DNA of 64,000 nucleotides, from positions 2,480,001 to 2,544,000 of the forward strand of contig NC_083531.1 in assembly GCF_032362555.1 (NCBI RefSeq), given 5' to 3'. A program made the translations under genes and the position numbers. The notes under the pieces were generated by a model, which was not told the DNA's origin, did not search any database, and saw only the letters and a program-made list of their open reading frames with translations. Source of the DNA: Amyelois transitella. Lineage: Eukaryota; Arthropoda; Insecta; Lepidoptera; Pyralidae. This document shows, piece after piece, positions 1-8,291 of this stretch (its first letter is position 1; every line of letters begins with the position of its first letter).

Positions 1-54
1 GACATGGAGTGGTCCTATTCTTTTTTTTGTATTGGTGCCGGGAACCACACGGCA
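1..54 (-). repeat. SINE-like repeat family A, cut by window edge
   Basis: This is the reverse complement of the start of family A (consensus start TGCCGTGTGGTTCCCGGCAC, then the 'accactccat...atggatgtcgtaaaaggcgac' stretch). Family A occurs more than 30 times in this window and ends in a TATG microsatellite. The element continues beyond the left edge. Confidence 0.75.
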
Positions 55-582
55 CGAATGGTTTAATAGTGATAATAGAAAAAAAGGTTCCTTGTTGCAT
101 AACTACAAACAGTTCAATGCGTAAGCATATAGTGTCAATTTCATCTTGTTAATATGTAGTTTCATTCTAACTCAGTCATATTCGCATCTCAACGAAATGT
201 GTAAGTGAATTTAATTTGAGTTTAAAGAACTATATTTCCTCACAAAGTATTAACAATTCACTTACTGAGAAACTTACAATATACATAAGTATAGCAAGAC
301 GCTCGCTGTCTTGCTAAAACTTTGTCTTGTCTTTGTAAAACAAAAATTAAAATAAGGAACTAAGTATGTAGGGTAGGAGTAAAAAAATCTGCGTCGACTG
401 CTAGAATGCGCATTTATCATTATCATTAAAAAATACGGTGGAAATGTGAGCGTTAAGGAGTAAAATCAGTGTGAAATTAGTGATAGAATAACAGCGTTAT
501 AAGGGAATGTGAAAGAAGATGTAGTGACAGGAATAGAAAAGGGAATGCTTGGATGGTTTGGTCGTGATGCAGAAAAGAAAGT

Positions 583-806
583 TAAGCTTGTCTGTGACAT
601 TGGAGGTCTCGGGTTCGAATCCCGGCCAGGGCATGATGAGAAAAGAACTGTCTCTGATTGGTTTGGGTCGTGGATGTTTATCTATATAAGTATTTATTAT
701 AAAACATGATATCGTTGAGTTAGTATCTCGTTACACAAGTCTCAAAGAACTTACTTCGAGGCTAAATCAATCAGTGTAATTTGTCCCGTATATATTTATT
801 TATTTA
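583..806 (+). repeat. tRNA-derived SINE (family B), 5' truncated
   Basis: The copy contains a B-box-like GGTTCGAATCC followed by the shared body 'cagggcatgatgag' and the tail 'ttgtcccgtatatatttatt'. The head that would carry the A box is degraded here. It is a retroposon, not a functional tRNA. Confidence 0.7.
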
Positions 807-949
807 ATTAGACGAGGTAGTTGTAAAAGTGTGTGTGAGAATTTACGAAAGGGAATCTCTAGGGAACGTACCTTGATCAAATCAGGGATGTTCTGGTAAA
901 AATGTCAGGTCATGAGAATCATAAAACAGATATCATGCCGCTACCGCCA

Positions 950-1110
950 GGCTCAGGAAGAAGGGCTGGCCGAAAAGATCATGGCTGGACGTCGCAAAAG
1001 ATGACATGCGAGCCAATGGACTGAAATCCAAGGACGCCGAAAACCGGACCAAGTGGAGAGAGAAGTCGGAAGGCGGACCCCGGGCACCGGAACTTCTGTG
1101 GAGGGTGCAA
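950..1110 (+). mobile_element. Non-LTR retrotransposon ORF2 C-terminal fragment
   Basis: One frame reads as RKKGWPKRSW, then LDVAKDDMRANGL, then a Lys/Arg-rich TKWREKSE. This matches the basic 'GRPKxxWxDxVKxDM' tail seen after the reverse transcriptase in many insect LINEs. Only the tail is present, with no polymerase motif nearby, so it is a fossil. Family assignment (RTE or Jockey type) is not possible from this much. Confidence 0.55.
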
Positions 1111-1254
1111 CCGGGAACTCGAGAGATGAGAATCATAAACCAACGAGTGTGCATAAAGAGAATGATGATTATGTATGAGAAGTATGCAAGGATCGTGAGC
1201 CGTTGAAAGATGTAGTTTCTTCCCAGCTCTACTTGAAAGAGGAATGATTTTATC

Positions 1255-1456
1255 CCAATTCCAATCAATATTATTAATGCGAAAGTGAGTTTGCTTGTCA
1301 CCTCTTCTTCTTTGTTCGTTATCTGCTGGACTCTCTTGAAATATTGCGTATTTATAATTAAGATAGAGAATTACATAGGATATTTTGCATCTTGGTAAAT
1401 CAGTTCTTTTGCGATAAGCCCGTATTCTTTTGTAGGCGTCGCTAAATTCGCGTTTT
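1255..1456. repeat. Old interspersed element (Helitron-like), interrupted
   Basis: It shares 'attaatgcgaaagtgagttt...' and the '...ggcgtcgctaaattcgcg' end with the copy at 3597-3800. It is interrupted by the family D repeat at 1458-1602, and the sequence resumes at about 1603. Confidence 0.45.
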
Positions 1457-1457
1457 T

Positions 1458-1602
1458 ACATACATACATACAAAAATGACGCCTCTTTACGGAGGGGTAG
1501 GCAGAGACTACCTCTTTTCACTTGCCACGATCTCTGCATACTTCCTTCGCTTCATCCACATTAATAACTCTCTTCATGCTAGCTCGGCGGTTTCGGGTAC
1601 TT
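1458..1602 (+). repeat. SINE-like repeat family D
   Basis: A CATA-repeat start is followed by 'cgcctctttacggaggggtaggcagagactacc' and ends near 'ctcggcggtttcgggtac'. It is flanked by a near-perfect 13-bp direct repeat (aattcgcgttttt at 1445-1457 and aattcgcgctttt at 1603-1615), read as a target-site duplication. Confidence 0.7.
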
Positions 1603-1686
1603 AATTCGCGCTTTTAGGTGGCGCTAATCAGATCGGGCGAAGCTGCTTTTAAAAGCTATATAAATAACTCTGCAAAATTGTTACAG

Positions 1687-2138
1687 GGTCTTCACTTATT
1701 CTCCTATCCGTATGTTTATACGCCAACGGCCAAGTGGTTCCCGAGCATGAAAACCCCGCCATATCTCTCAACCATGACATTACTGTACATGCCAAACACT
1801 TCAGAAAAATAGTCCAAGACTTCGTGACTTCCAATCAGAACACAACGGAAGAACAATCCCAGAATATATCTAAAGTTTTAGACGAGTTTTTCAAAAGACT
1901 CGCGGTTGATTTGAACGATGTTTTAATGAGCGATAAAGAATGGGTGCAGATGGAGAAAATAGAAGATGGTTTTATGGATGAGAAGTTTGATGAGATAAAG
2001 AAGAATATACAACATCAATATCCAGAAATAACTGATAATGCCGCTAACGAAATGATGTATCGACTGAGAAGGAATTTGTTTGAAGCAAAACTACAGTTCG
2101 ATCAGATAATGGGAGGAAAAAGATTGAGAAAGAAGTAG
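1687..2138 (+). CDS. Secreted helical protein, last coding exon (partial gene)
   Basis: The exon follows an acceptor (ttgttacag) and opens in phase 1 with a hydrophobic run SSLILLSVCLYANG followed by QVVPEHENP. This looks like the end of a signal peptide cleaved after ANG. About 130 mature residues follow, predicted largely helical, highly charged and without cysteine (for example FRKIVQDFV, KVLDEFFKRL, EKFDEIKKNI). The stop is TAG, and a polyadenylation signal lies 67 nt downstream. The start codon must be in an upstream exon that I could not place; an in-frame TAA at 1665 rules out simple extension. A one-base shift near 2110 would join an acidic tail ending EEYDS. I do not recognise the family. 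It lies upstream of, and on the same strand as, another acidic secretory gene and two sericin-like genes. Confidence 0.5.
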
Positions 2139-2204
2139 ATGAGGTGCTGTCGTCAGAAGAATATGATTCGTAAACGTTGCGGTGGACTGTAAACCTTTTG
2201 GACA

Positions 2205-2210
2205 AATAAA
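2205..2210 (+). terminator. Polyadenylation signal AATAAA
   Basis: AATAAA lies 67 nt after the stop codon at 2138 and is followed by a T-rich stretch (cttttgttttattatttg). This supports the upstream exon being the 3' end of a real transcription unit. Confidence 0.55.
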
Positions 2211-2327
2211 CAAGTAGTATATGGCCTACTTTTGTTTTATTATTTGTATAAGACAGACAAATACAGAAATATCACATTTTTAATATCTCAGATTTTAAAT
2301 AATTAAATAGTTATTAATATATTCGAG

Positions 2328-2536
2328 ACAGATTACACAGATAGTGTTAGCCCCGAAGTAAGTTCGAGACTTTTGTACTATATTTTATAATAAATAAAAA
2401 TAAATAGGTACTTATATAGATAAACGTCCAATAACCAGGCCAATCAGAAAATGTTCATTTCTCATCATGTCCTGGCCGGGATTCGAAGCCGGGACCTTCC
2501 TGGGTCACAGACAACGCACTACCGCTGCGCCACATC
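2328..2536 (-). repeat. tRNA-derived SINE (family B)
   Basis: Reverse complement of family B. It carries the box pair (gcgcagcggtagtgcg ... tcgaatcccggcc) and the 'gaacttacttcg' tail in inverted orientation. Confidence 0.7.
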
Positions 2537-2942
2537 ATTTTAAAGAACACTAAAATCATTACGTATGTATTAAAATTAACTATTAGATATATTGGACACC
2601 TAATAGTAGTCAATTCTTTTGTCATTTAAGGAGGTAATAATCGTGCACAAACATAAATACATACGGGTCAAACTGAGAACCATTTTTTTTGAAGCGGTTA
2701 AAAATGTCTAATGACGCACTTAGATTGTAATAGAATTAAGCAACAGATGATGAATAGATAGGTACTTCACAAAATAAATGACAATAAGTAGGTAGGTACC
2801 TATCTAAATAAATACTTAATCTGTTAATACGCACATTACGTATACAAAAACATTTATTCTTATTTGCTCAAATGGCTATTTATTTGTAGGAATATGAACA
2901 GTGTTAGTCTCACTGTCGTTCGTAAAGCCTTTATAGGTGACG

Positions 2943-5270
2943 ATGGAGGTCCAAATTTATATTTTGTGTGCGTTTGCTGTGAGTAGATTTATTATTTACC
3001 CCGGCCCCGGCTTCGCACGGGTAGCATTTATAGACATAAACCTTCCACAGAAAACCCTCTTTTTGACATTTCAAACACGTACAAAATCCGTTAGCAACTT
3101 TCCGAGATTAGTGCTCATACATACTCGTACAGACAGAGAATATAGGAGGACTTTATAATGTGTACTGATTTGTTTATATCTCTATGAAAGGGCTAATAAA
3201 CTTGGAATTCTTCTTGTAAGCGAAGGGCTAGTCCAACCTCTGTCACTATTTGAATCATAATTCCATCTTTATAAGCCATACAGCTGAAAGTTGCCATTCA
3301 GAGTTTTCAAGACTATTGACTCTGTCTACCCCGCAAGGGATTTGGACGTGATTATATGTATGTATTGGATATCTCTCTTTATGGTTATAATTTATCAACC
3401 GCCAAAGTAAGTTCGAATCTTGTGTCACGGATTACTATCTCAACGAACTATATTTTGTAATAAATATCAACTTAAATAATTCAAGATAAAGAATGTAAAA
3501 AGAAATAAAGTTATTTTTTTTAATTATGATCTAACCGGGGATCGATTTACAGCGCCGAACAGGGCAATTAAAACTAAATTTAATTTTTCTCAAAACTATC
3601 CCAAATGATATTAAAAATGCGAAAGTATGTTTATTTGTTGTCACTACACGCGTAATCTACCTCTAAGCAATTGTCTTGAAATTTTTATATATTATTAAGA
3701 GTGTGAAAAAGGACACAGGGTACATTTCATCCCGGTAAAAAATATAGTTCCCGTGAGATTTGCGAAAACCTGAAATCTTTTGTGGCGCTAAATGAGTGCG
3801 AGCTTTAGATACTGTGGGTAAAAAGTAATTGCTTCTTAATAGGTCGTTTTTGGAAAATTACAACCCTTTTTTTATAATAACACATATTTTGGAAAATAAC
3901 TTCACTTCATTCATATTAAAATTACATTGAATTTTATTTTTTTAATTTTATTCGTGTTCAGTTTCAGATGATACAAAATGTTGCAGCCATTCCTGCCAGA
4001 GGTTATCTTTTTATTTTATTTTTTTTATTTATATTACTTTTTTGTTTTTATTTCAAGCTAAACTATCTTAAAAAACTTAATGTGAGTACTTAAATTATAC
4101 AATTTTTGTTTTGTTAGTTCGTTTGCTCACGGCCTCTGTGGCGCAGCGGTAATACGGTTGTCCGTGATATCGGAGGTCCCGGGTTCGAATCCCGGTCAGG
4201 GCATGATGAGAAACGAACTTTCTCTATTTGGTTTGGGTCTTGGATGTTTATCTATCTAAATATTTATTATAAAATATAGTATCGTTGAGTTAGTATCTCG
4301 TAACACAAGTTTCGAACTTACTTCGAGGCTAACTCAATCTGTGTAATTTGTCCCGTATATATTTATTTATTTTCTACTCGTACTTATTTATGCAAAATTT
4401 CAAGGAGATGGTCGCAAATTATTTATTTATATTACTTAAGTTAGGTACCGTACAGTCATTGTCGACTGCAGAGAGACTTGACCAATGGATATGAGTATGC
4501 AAATTCGTCTTACGACAGAAACATGGCTTAGCTAACATCAAAGATGTAATATTAACTTAATTTTCACAGATCATCCGTACAAACCTGAGCACTGCATCAA
4601 AATGGACCAGCAAAAAGAAAAAGAAATAAACAATATAGTGACCCGAATTACAGATTTTCTCAACAACATATCAACTGAATTCGATAATTACGATATAAGA
4701 TTCATCAAAATCGACATAGAAAGTCACTCTGAAGATGAAACGGAAGAGAAAGAGCTGAAACTACAATTAACTGTTAACGATTGTCTTGAAGATGATGTAG
4801 GTGGTGATTCTAAAGAAAAATATGATGATACTACAGTAATAGAAGTTACTAGCGAAGATCCTGATGTTTCTAAAACAATAATTGTAGAGAATATGTCCGA
4901 AGAGGTTGCAGAAAAATGTCCTTGTTCTTGCAATGTAGAAAAAAAACATGATGATATAAATACAAACGCAGGTAAAGATAAATTGACGAATAGAGATAAT
5001 GAATCACCTCCTGTGGAAACTATATGGTTTTTCGATATGACCAAAGATAATGACGAAAATATTTTGATTAATAATAATGTATTGGCTCATAATGAAATAA
5101 CTGATCGTAATACGAATAAAATACAAAGTAAATATCCTGAATTAATGCCGTTGGAGCTGACAGGAGTGGGTGAAGATGTTTGGGACATTTTGGAAAAACG
5201 TTTCAACAATAAACCTCTACTTGTTTATGTTCAAAGTAAAATTGATCAAGACGAATACATATTTTTGTAA
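2943..5270 (+). CDS. Secreted acidic protein, three coding exons, 256 aa
   Basis: Model: join(2943..2978, 3968..4001, 4570..5270), 771 nt. Exon 1 encodes MEVQIYILCAFA and ends at a strong donor (gtgagt) in phase 0. Exon 2 follows tttcag, encodes MIQNVAAIPAR and ends in phase 1 at gttatc. Exon 3 follows ttttcacag. Together they give a signal peptide with likely cleavage after IPA (residue 22). The mature chain is Asp/Glu/Asn-rich, with a long acidic centre, an unusual CPCSC triplet of cysteines (residues 140, 142, 144) and a C-terminal region with PLELTGVGEDVW. No known domain is recognised. The pattern of a short phase-0 exon 1 and a tiny exon 2 ending in phase 1 is the same as in the two sericin-like genes downstream, which suggests a shared origin or expression in the silk gland (inference). 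Intron 1 holds old repeats and intron 2 holds a family B SINE. Exon 3 is near certain; exons 1-2 are inferred from splice sites and frame. Confidence 0.65.
2996..3160. repeat. Interspersed repeat in intron
   Basis: It starts 'ccccggcttcgcacgggtag' and ends 'aggaggactttat', the form of a non-autonomous element common in moth genomes. It lies within intron 1 of the acidic-protein gene. Confidence 0.45.
3190..3362 (+). repeat. Family A repeat, 5' truncated
   Basis: It contains the 3' half of family A: 'gggctaataaacttgg', the 'tgtcactatttgaatc' stretch, 'ctctgtctaccccgcaaggg' and the terminal TATGTATGTAT. Confidence 0.65.
3389..3480 (-). repeat. Family B SINE tail fragment
   Basis: This is an inverted, diverged copy of the B tail ('aagtaagttcgaatcttgtgtcacg...'). 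No tRNA-like head is present. Confidence 0.5.
3597..3800. repeat. Old Helitron-like repeat
   Basis: It shares 'attaaaaatgcgaaagtatgttt' and a downstream 'cccggtaaaaaatatagttcccgtg' with other moth non-autonomous elements and with the copy at 1255-1456. Confidence 0.4.
4131..4372 (+). repeat. tRNA-derived SINE (family B), near full length
   Basis: The head 'ggcctctgtggcgcagcggt' gives an A-box-like tggcgcagcgg, and ggttcgaatcc gives a perfect B box 50 nt later. The shared body and a TATATTTATTTATTT tail follow. It lies in intron 2 of the acidic-protein gene. Confidence 0.8.
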
Positions 5271-5347
5271 AGTAATATTTAAGTTAGATGTGCAAACCTG
5301 TTACTCTTAATTCTGCTTGGTAATTTACATCCAAAACTACTTGGTAC

Positions 5348-5353
5348 AATAAA
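5348..5353 (+). terminator. Polyadenylation signal AATAAA
   Basis: AATAAA lies 78 nt after the stop of the acidic-protein gene. An A/T-rich stretch and a T-rich tract follow. Confidence 0.6.
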
Positions 5354-5529
5354 TAAATATATAAAATAAACATATTAAATTAAAAACGTTGTTTTATTTT
5401 TACCATATTGATCTTGTAGAAAAGAAAATCTCTTCTTGTTCTCTTCCCGCGCAGATTGTAAAAGTCAATCAAGGAAATAAACTTGGGATTCTTCTTTTAC
5501 GAGTACCTAGGCGATGTGCTAGAGATATT

Positions 5530-5785
5530 CATTCATATAATCACGTCTATATCCCTTGCGGGAAAGACAAAGCCAGCAGTCTTGAAAGATTGACAGACCA
5601 CCTTAAGCTGTTTGGCTTAATGATAGAATTAAGATTCACATAGTGACGGGTTGCTAGCCCAACGCGAACGCCTCAAAGAAGAATTCCAAGTTTAAAAGCT
5701 TAGTCGCTTTTTACGACATCCATCAGAACGAGATAGAGTGGTCTAATTATTTTTTTTTATTGATGCCGGGAACCACACGGCATAT
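5530..5785 (-). repeat. Family A repeat
   Basis: Nearly full-length inverted copy, from 'ataatcacgtctatatccct' to 'gccgggaaccacacggcat'. Confidence 0.75.
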
Positions 5786-5817
5786 CAGTACTACCACTTT
5801 GACATCACATCGGAAAT

Positions 5818-5965
5818 CAACGGCCTCTGTGGCACAGCGGTAGTACGTTTGTCTGTAACACCGGAGGTCCCGGGTTCGAATCCTGGCCAGGGCATGATGA
5901 AATAAGATCTTTTTTCTGAATGGCCAGGGCCTTAGATTTTTTAATGTATATAAGCATTTATTATA
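5818..5965 (+). repeat. Family B SINE, 3' truncated
   Basis: The head and B box are intact ('cctctgtggcacagcggtag', 'gggttcgaatcctgg'). The tail stops after 'tataagcatttattat'. Confidence 0.7.
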
Positions 5966-6063
5966 CAATAGGCTATTTTACACCATGTAAAAAAAAAATA
6001 TAAAAATGCACGTATCTTATAGATTTTGTAAAAAATAAAAGAAAAACATCGATCATTATTCAT

Positions 6064-6622
6064 AAAAGTGCAATATGGATTTTATAATTCAATTTAAAAA
6101 ATCCTCTTTTTTAATCTGTTCTTCAAAAGTCGAAAACGCTATCCGCCATGTTGGGTACTGACGTGACGTCATACTTTTAGTAAACAAATATCGAATCGAA
6201 AACATATTGATGATGTCAGGCTCTGTTTATTTTGAAATTTTAAAATTTCTATCACGTTTTTGGGTTTTTACTCTTTAATAATTTAATAGAATCATGGAAG
6301 ACGGTTTTGTGAAAGCAGACAATATAAATCTACCGAGGATTAATACGTTGATGGTGGCGAAATTGTTTCTCATTTTAATATCACTTGGCAGTGGAATCCA
6401 CAATTTTTCTGGTGTTTTTATACTTGTATTCTTGCATTCAGGAACAAGACACCAACAATATGTATTGTAATTCATTATTACAAAAATCTTTTTACTTTAG
6501 TCTTACGTAGAGCCGTATTGTTTACTAAAAGTATGACGTCACGAGTCAAAACAGCATGGCGGATGGCGTTTTCGCGCGAAAATACTAAATCATAAATAAT
6601 AAATCGTTTTTAGAGCACTTTT
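6064..6622. mobile_element. Inverted-repeat DNA element with THAP-like remnant
   Basis: Two 56-bp arms (6131-6186 and 6519-6574) are inverted copies of one another, differing mainly in a 10-bp middle patch. They share 'atccgccatg' and a perfect 'cgtgacgtcatacttttag'-type block. The similarity may extend outward to AAAAGTGC at both ends. The inside is about 330 bp and carries the THAP-like reading frame. This is the form of a non-autonomous DNA transposon that kept the 5' part of its transposase. No target duplication was found, so the outer ends are approximate. Confidence 0.55.
6275..6475 (-). pseudogene. THAP-like zinc-finger half, transposase remnant
   Basis: The minus-strand frame reads CWCLVPECKNTSIKTPEKLW then IPLPSDIKMRNNF. 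It has the CxxxxxC pair, the proline-containing turn and a basic patch typical of the first half of a THAP DNA-binding finger (C-x2-4-C ... C-x2-H). The second half with the Cys-His pair is missing; the frame runs into unrelated hydrophobic residues and stops. THAP fingers occur in P-element-like transposases, which fits the inverted-repeat element around it. I infer a decayed transposase exon, not a host regulator. Confidence 0.4.
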
Positions 6623-6699
6623 CGGCTTCAAAAAATTTTAATAAAAATTCTATAGGTATAACACAGTCTCAGGATTGATTTAAAACAGTTTTCAAAAAA

Positions 6700-7394
6700 G
6701 AGTGTAATTTGTCCCGTATGTATTTATTTATTTATTATTTATTGAAATATTCGACTAGAACAAACCGCTGATTCAAACCGAATGAAAGAACTAAGTAAAA
6801 ATATAACAATCATAATACAAATACATTAAAATCCGAAAACGAAATGTCTCCTGCTTACTCGCTCATAATAACGTACAGTTTAGTTCGCGGGTTTAAATGG
6901 AGCGCTCTGATTGGCTCATTCGCTCAAATATTTGCGCGCCAAACGAAAATTTTAATTCCGCGTGGATACATCGGTGTAACTTCGCGGTAATTTGCTATAC
7001 CTACCTAATTGTTCAGCTTATTCGTATAAAAGGAAGGTTTTCATGGAGAATTATAAATATTTACTTAAACTAGGTAGTAATTTTCATGGAACAATGAATA
7101 TTAAGCAAATAATGTTATTAATATGTTTATTCAGATGAAATAGCGTGTAGGCTAATACAATAGGCGTTGTTAACACAAGTTTTACGCATTTAAGAAGAAA
7201 TGTTTGATTAATATATAGTGATTTATGGTTTTAACGTAAAATTTTTACCTATAACATAGATATTAAATAATAAGAAAAACGATACTCCTTTTAGACGACG
7301 GCATGCAACCTGTCACTATCTGAATCTCAATTCATTAAGTCATTCACCTCAACGTAGCTTTTGAGATTGTTGGTTTTATTTTCCCAGTAAAGGG
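6700..7394. other. No gene recognised
   Basis: A/T-rich DNA. It begins with a short family B tail piece (ttgtcccgtatgtatttatt at 6708). I see no convincing reading frame, promoter or splice pair. Confidence 0.5.
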
Positions 7395-7553
7395 TCAGGT
7401 CAAAAGTACCCGAAACCGCCGAGCTTGTATGAAGAGAGTTATGAATGTGGATGAAGCGAAGGAAGTATGCAGAGATCGTGGCAAGTGGAAAGAGGTAGTC
7501 TCTGCCTACCCCTCCGGGAAAGAGGCGTGATTTTATGTATGTATGTATGTATC
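7395..7553 (-). repeat. Family D repeat
   Basis: Inverted copy: 'gtacccgaaaccgccgagct' through 'ggaagtatgcagagatcgtg' to 'gaggcgtgattttatgtatg'. It is about 200 bp upstream of the octamer in the promoter of sericin-like gene 1. Confidence 0.7.
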
Positions 7554-7770
7554 TTCCCAGTAAGAGATATACGTATGTTTAAAAGTAATAAGGTTCAATC
7601 TCGATCTCAAGCCGCTCATAAGGCTTTTTTTTTGTTAATGTTCTTTACAAAAGTTCGTAGACAAATATATTTTAATTTTGTTCAATTTTGTTCCCGATGT
7701 ACCTACCACGGAAATATGGCCTCATTCTTAAAAGCCGGTAACCACACGGCACTCTAAGTATAACATTGCA

Positions 7771-7778
7771 ATGCAAAT
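7771..7778 (+). promoter_or_regulatory. Octamer ATGCAAAT, candidate POU-factor site
   Basis: A perfect ATGCAAAT lies 133 bp upstream of the TATA box of sericin-like gene 1. In Bombyx, the POU factor SGF-3/POU-M1 binds an octamer-like element of the sericin-1 promoter, so this site is a reasonable candidate for silk-gland control. Octamers also occur by chance in A/T-rich DNA; others are seen at 4497 and 21783. Confidence 0.35.
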
Positions 7779-7903
7779 TTGGAATAGACAAGAAAATGTT
7801 TATAGAATTCAATAATATATTCAAATGTTGGTTAAAGCTACAGCCATAAATTTAAGCATTGTTATAGACACCTATCACACAGGGACAGTGAAAAATCGTG
7901 CGG

Positions 7904-7941
7904 TATAAAAGGGCCCGGGCTTTGTAAAATTTCCTTCAGTC
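7904..7941 (+). promoter_or_regulatory. Core promoter of sericin-like gene 1 (TATA plus Inr)
   Basis: TATAAAA at 7904-7910 in a GC-flanked setting (cggtataaaagggcccggg) is followed by an arthropod initiator TCAGTC at 7936-7941. The TATA-to-A distance is 34 bp. The start codon is 354 nt downstream, so the leader is long, or a leader intron is removed (a possible acceptor, gtttacacag, ends at 8206). A second weaker pair, TATAAAA at 8220 and TCAGTG at 8268, is spaced too widely (50 bp). Confidence 0.6.
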
Positions 7942-8291
7942 TTTACTCCAACCAACAGCCGTTTGCGTCCAAACGAAAAACAAACAGAAATACCTTTGTA
8001 TCGTTGTTACAAAGACTTGAATTTCTATTATCGTACGTAGAAATAGCTTGAACAAAATAATTTCCGTTTCTTAACAAACAAACGTTCGAAAACAGGCAAT
8101 AATTTTAAAAGAAGAATACATACACACGCCATAATTCTTTATTCAAAAAGAACCGATTGAATGTTTTGTTTATATAAAGTTAATTTATTACTGGCTGTTT
8201 ACACAGGCCAGTTTAAGAGTATAAAACTTAAAAATTAAGACGAACGGTTATAGTATAACTGACATCTTCAGTGGAGTCAGTACTAACAAAG

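Noticed and set aside
933-1301. 122-codon minus-strand frame
   Set aside because: Antisense over the LINE tail fragment and a Helitron-like repeat, with no domain.
4131-4205. tRNA gene (A and B boxes)
   Set aside because: The same head occurs in at least six places, always fused to the same SINE body, and no cloverleaf closes properly.
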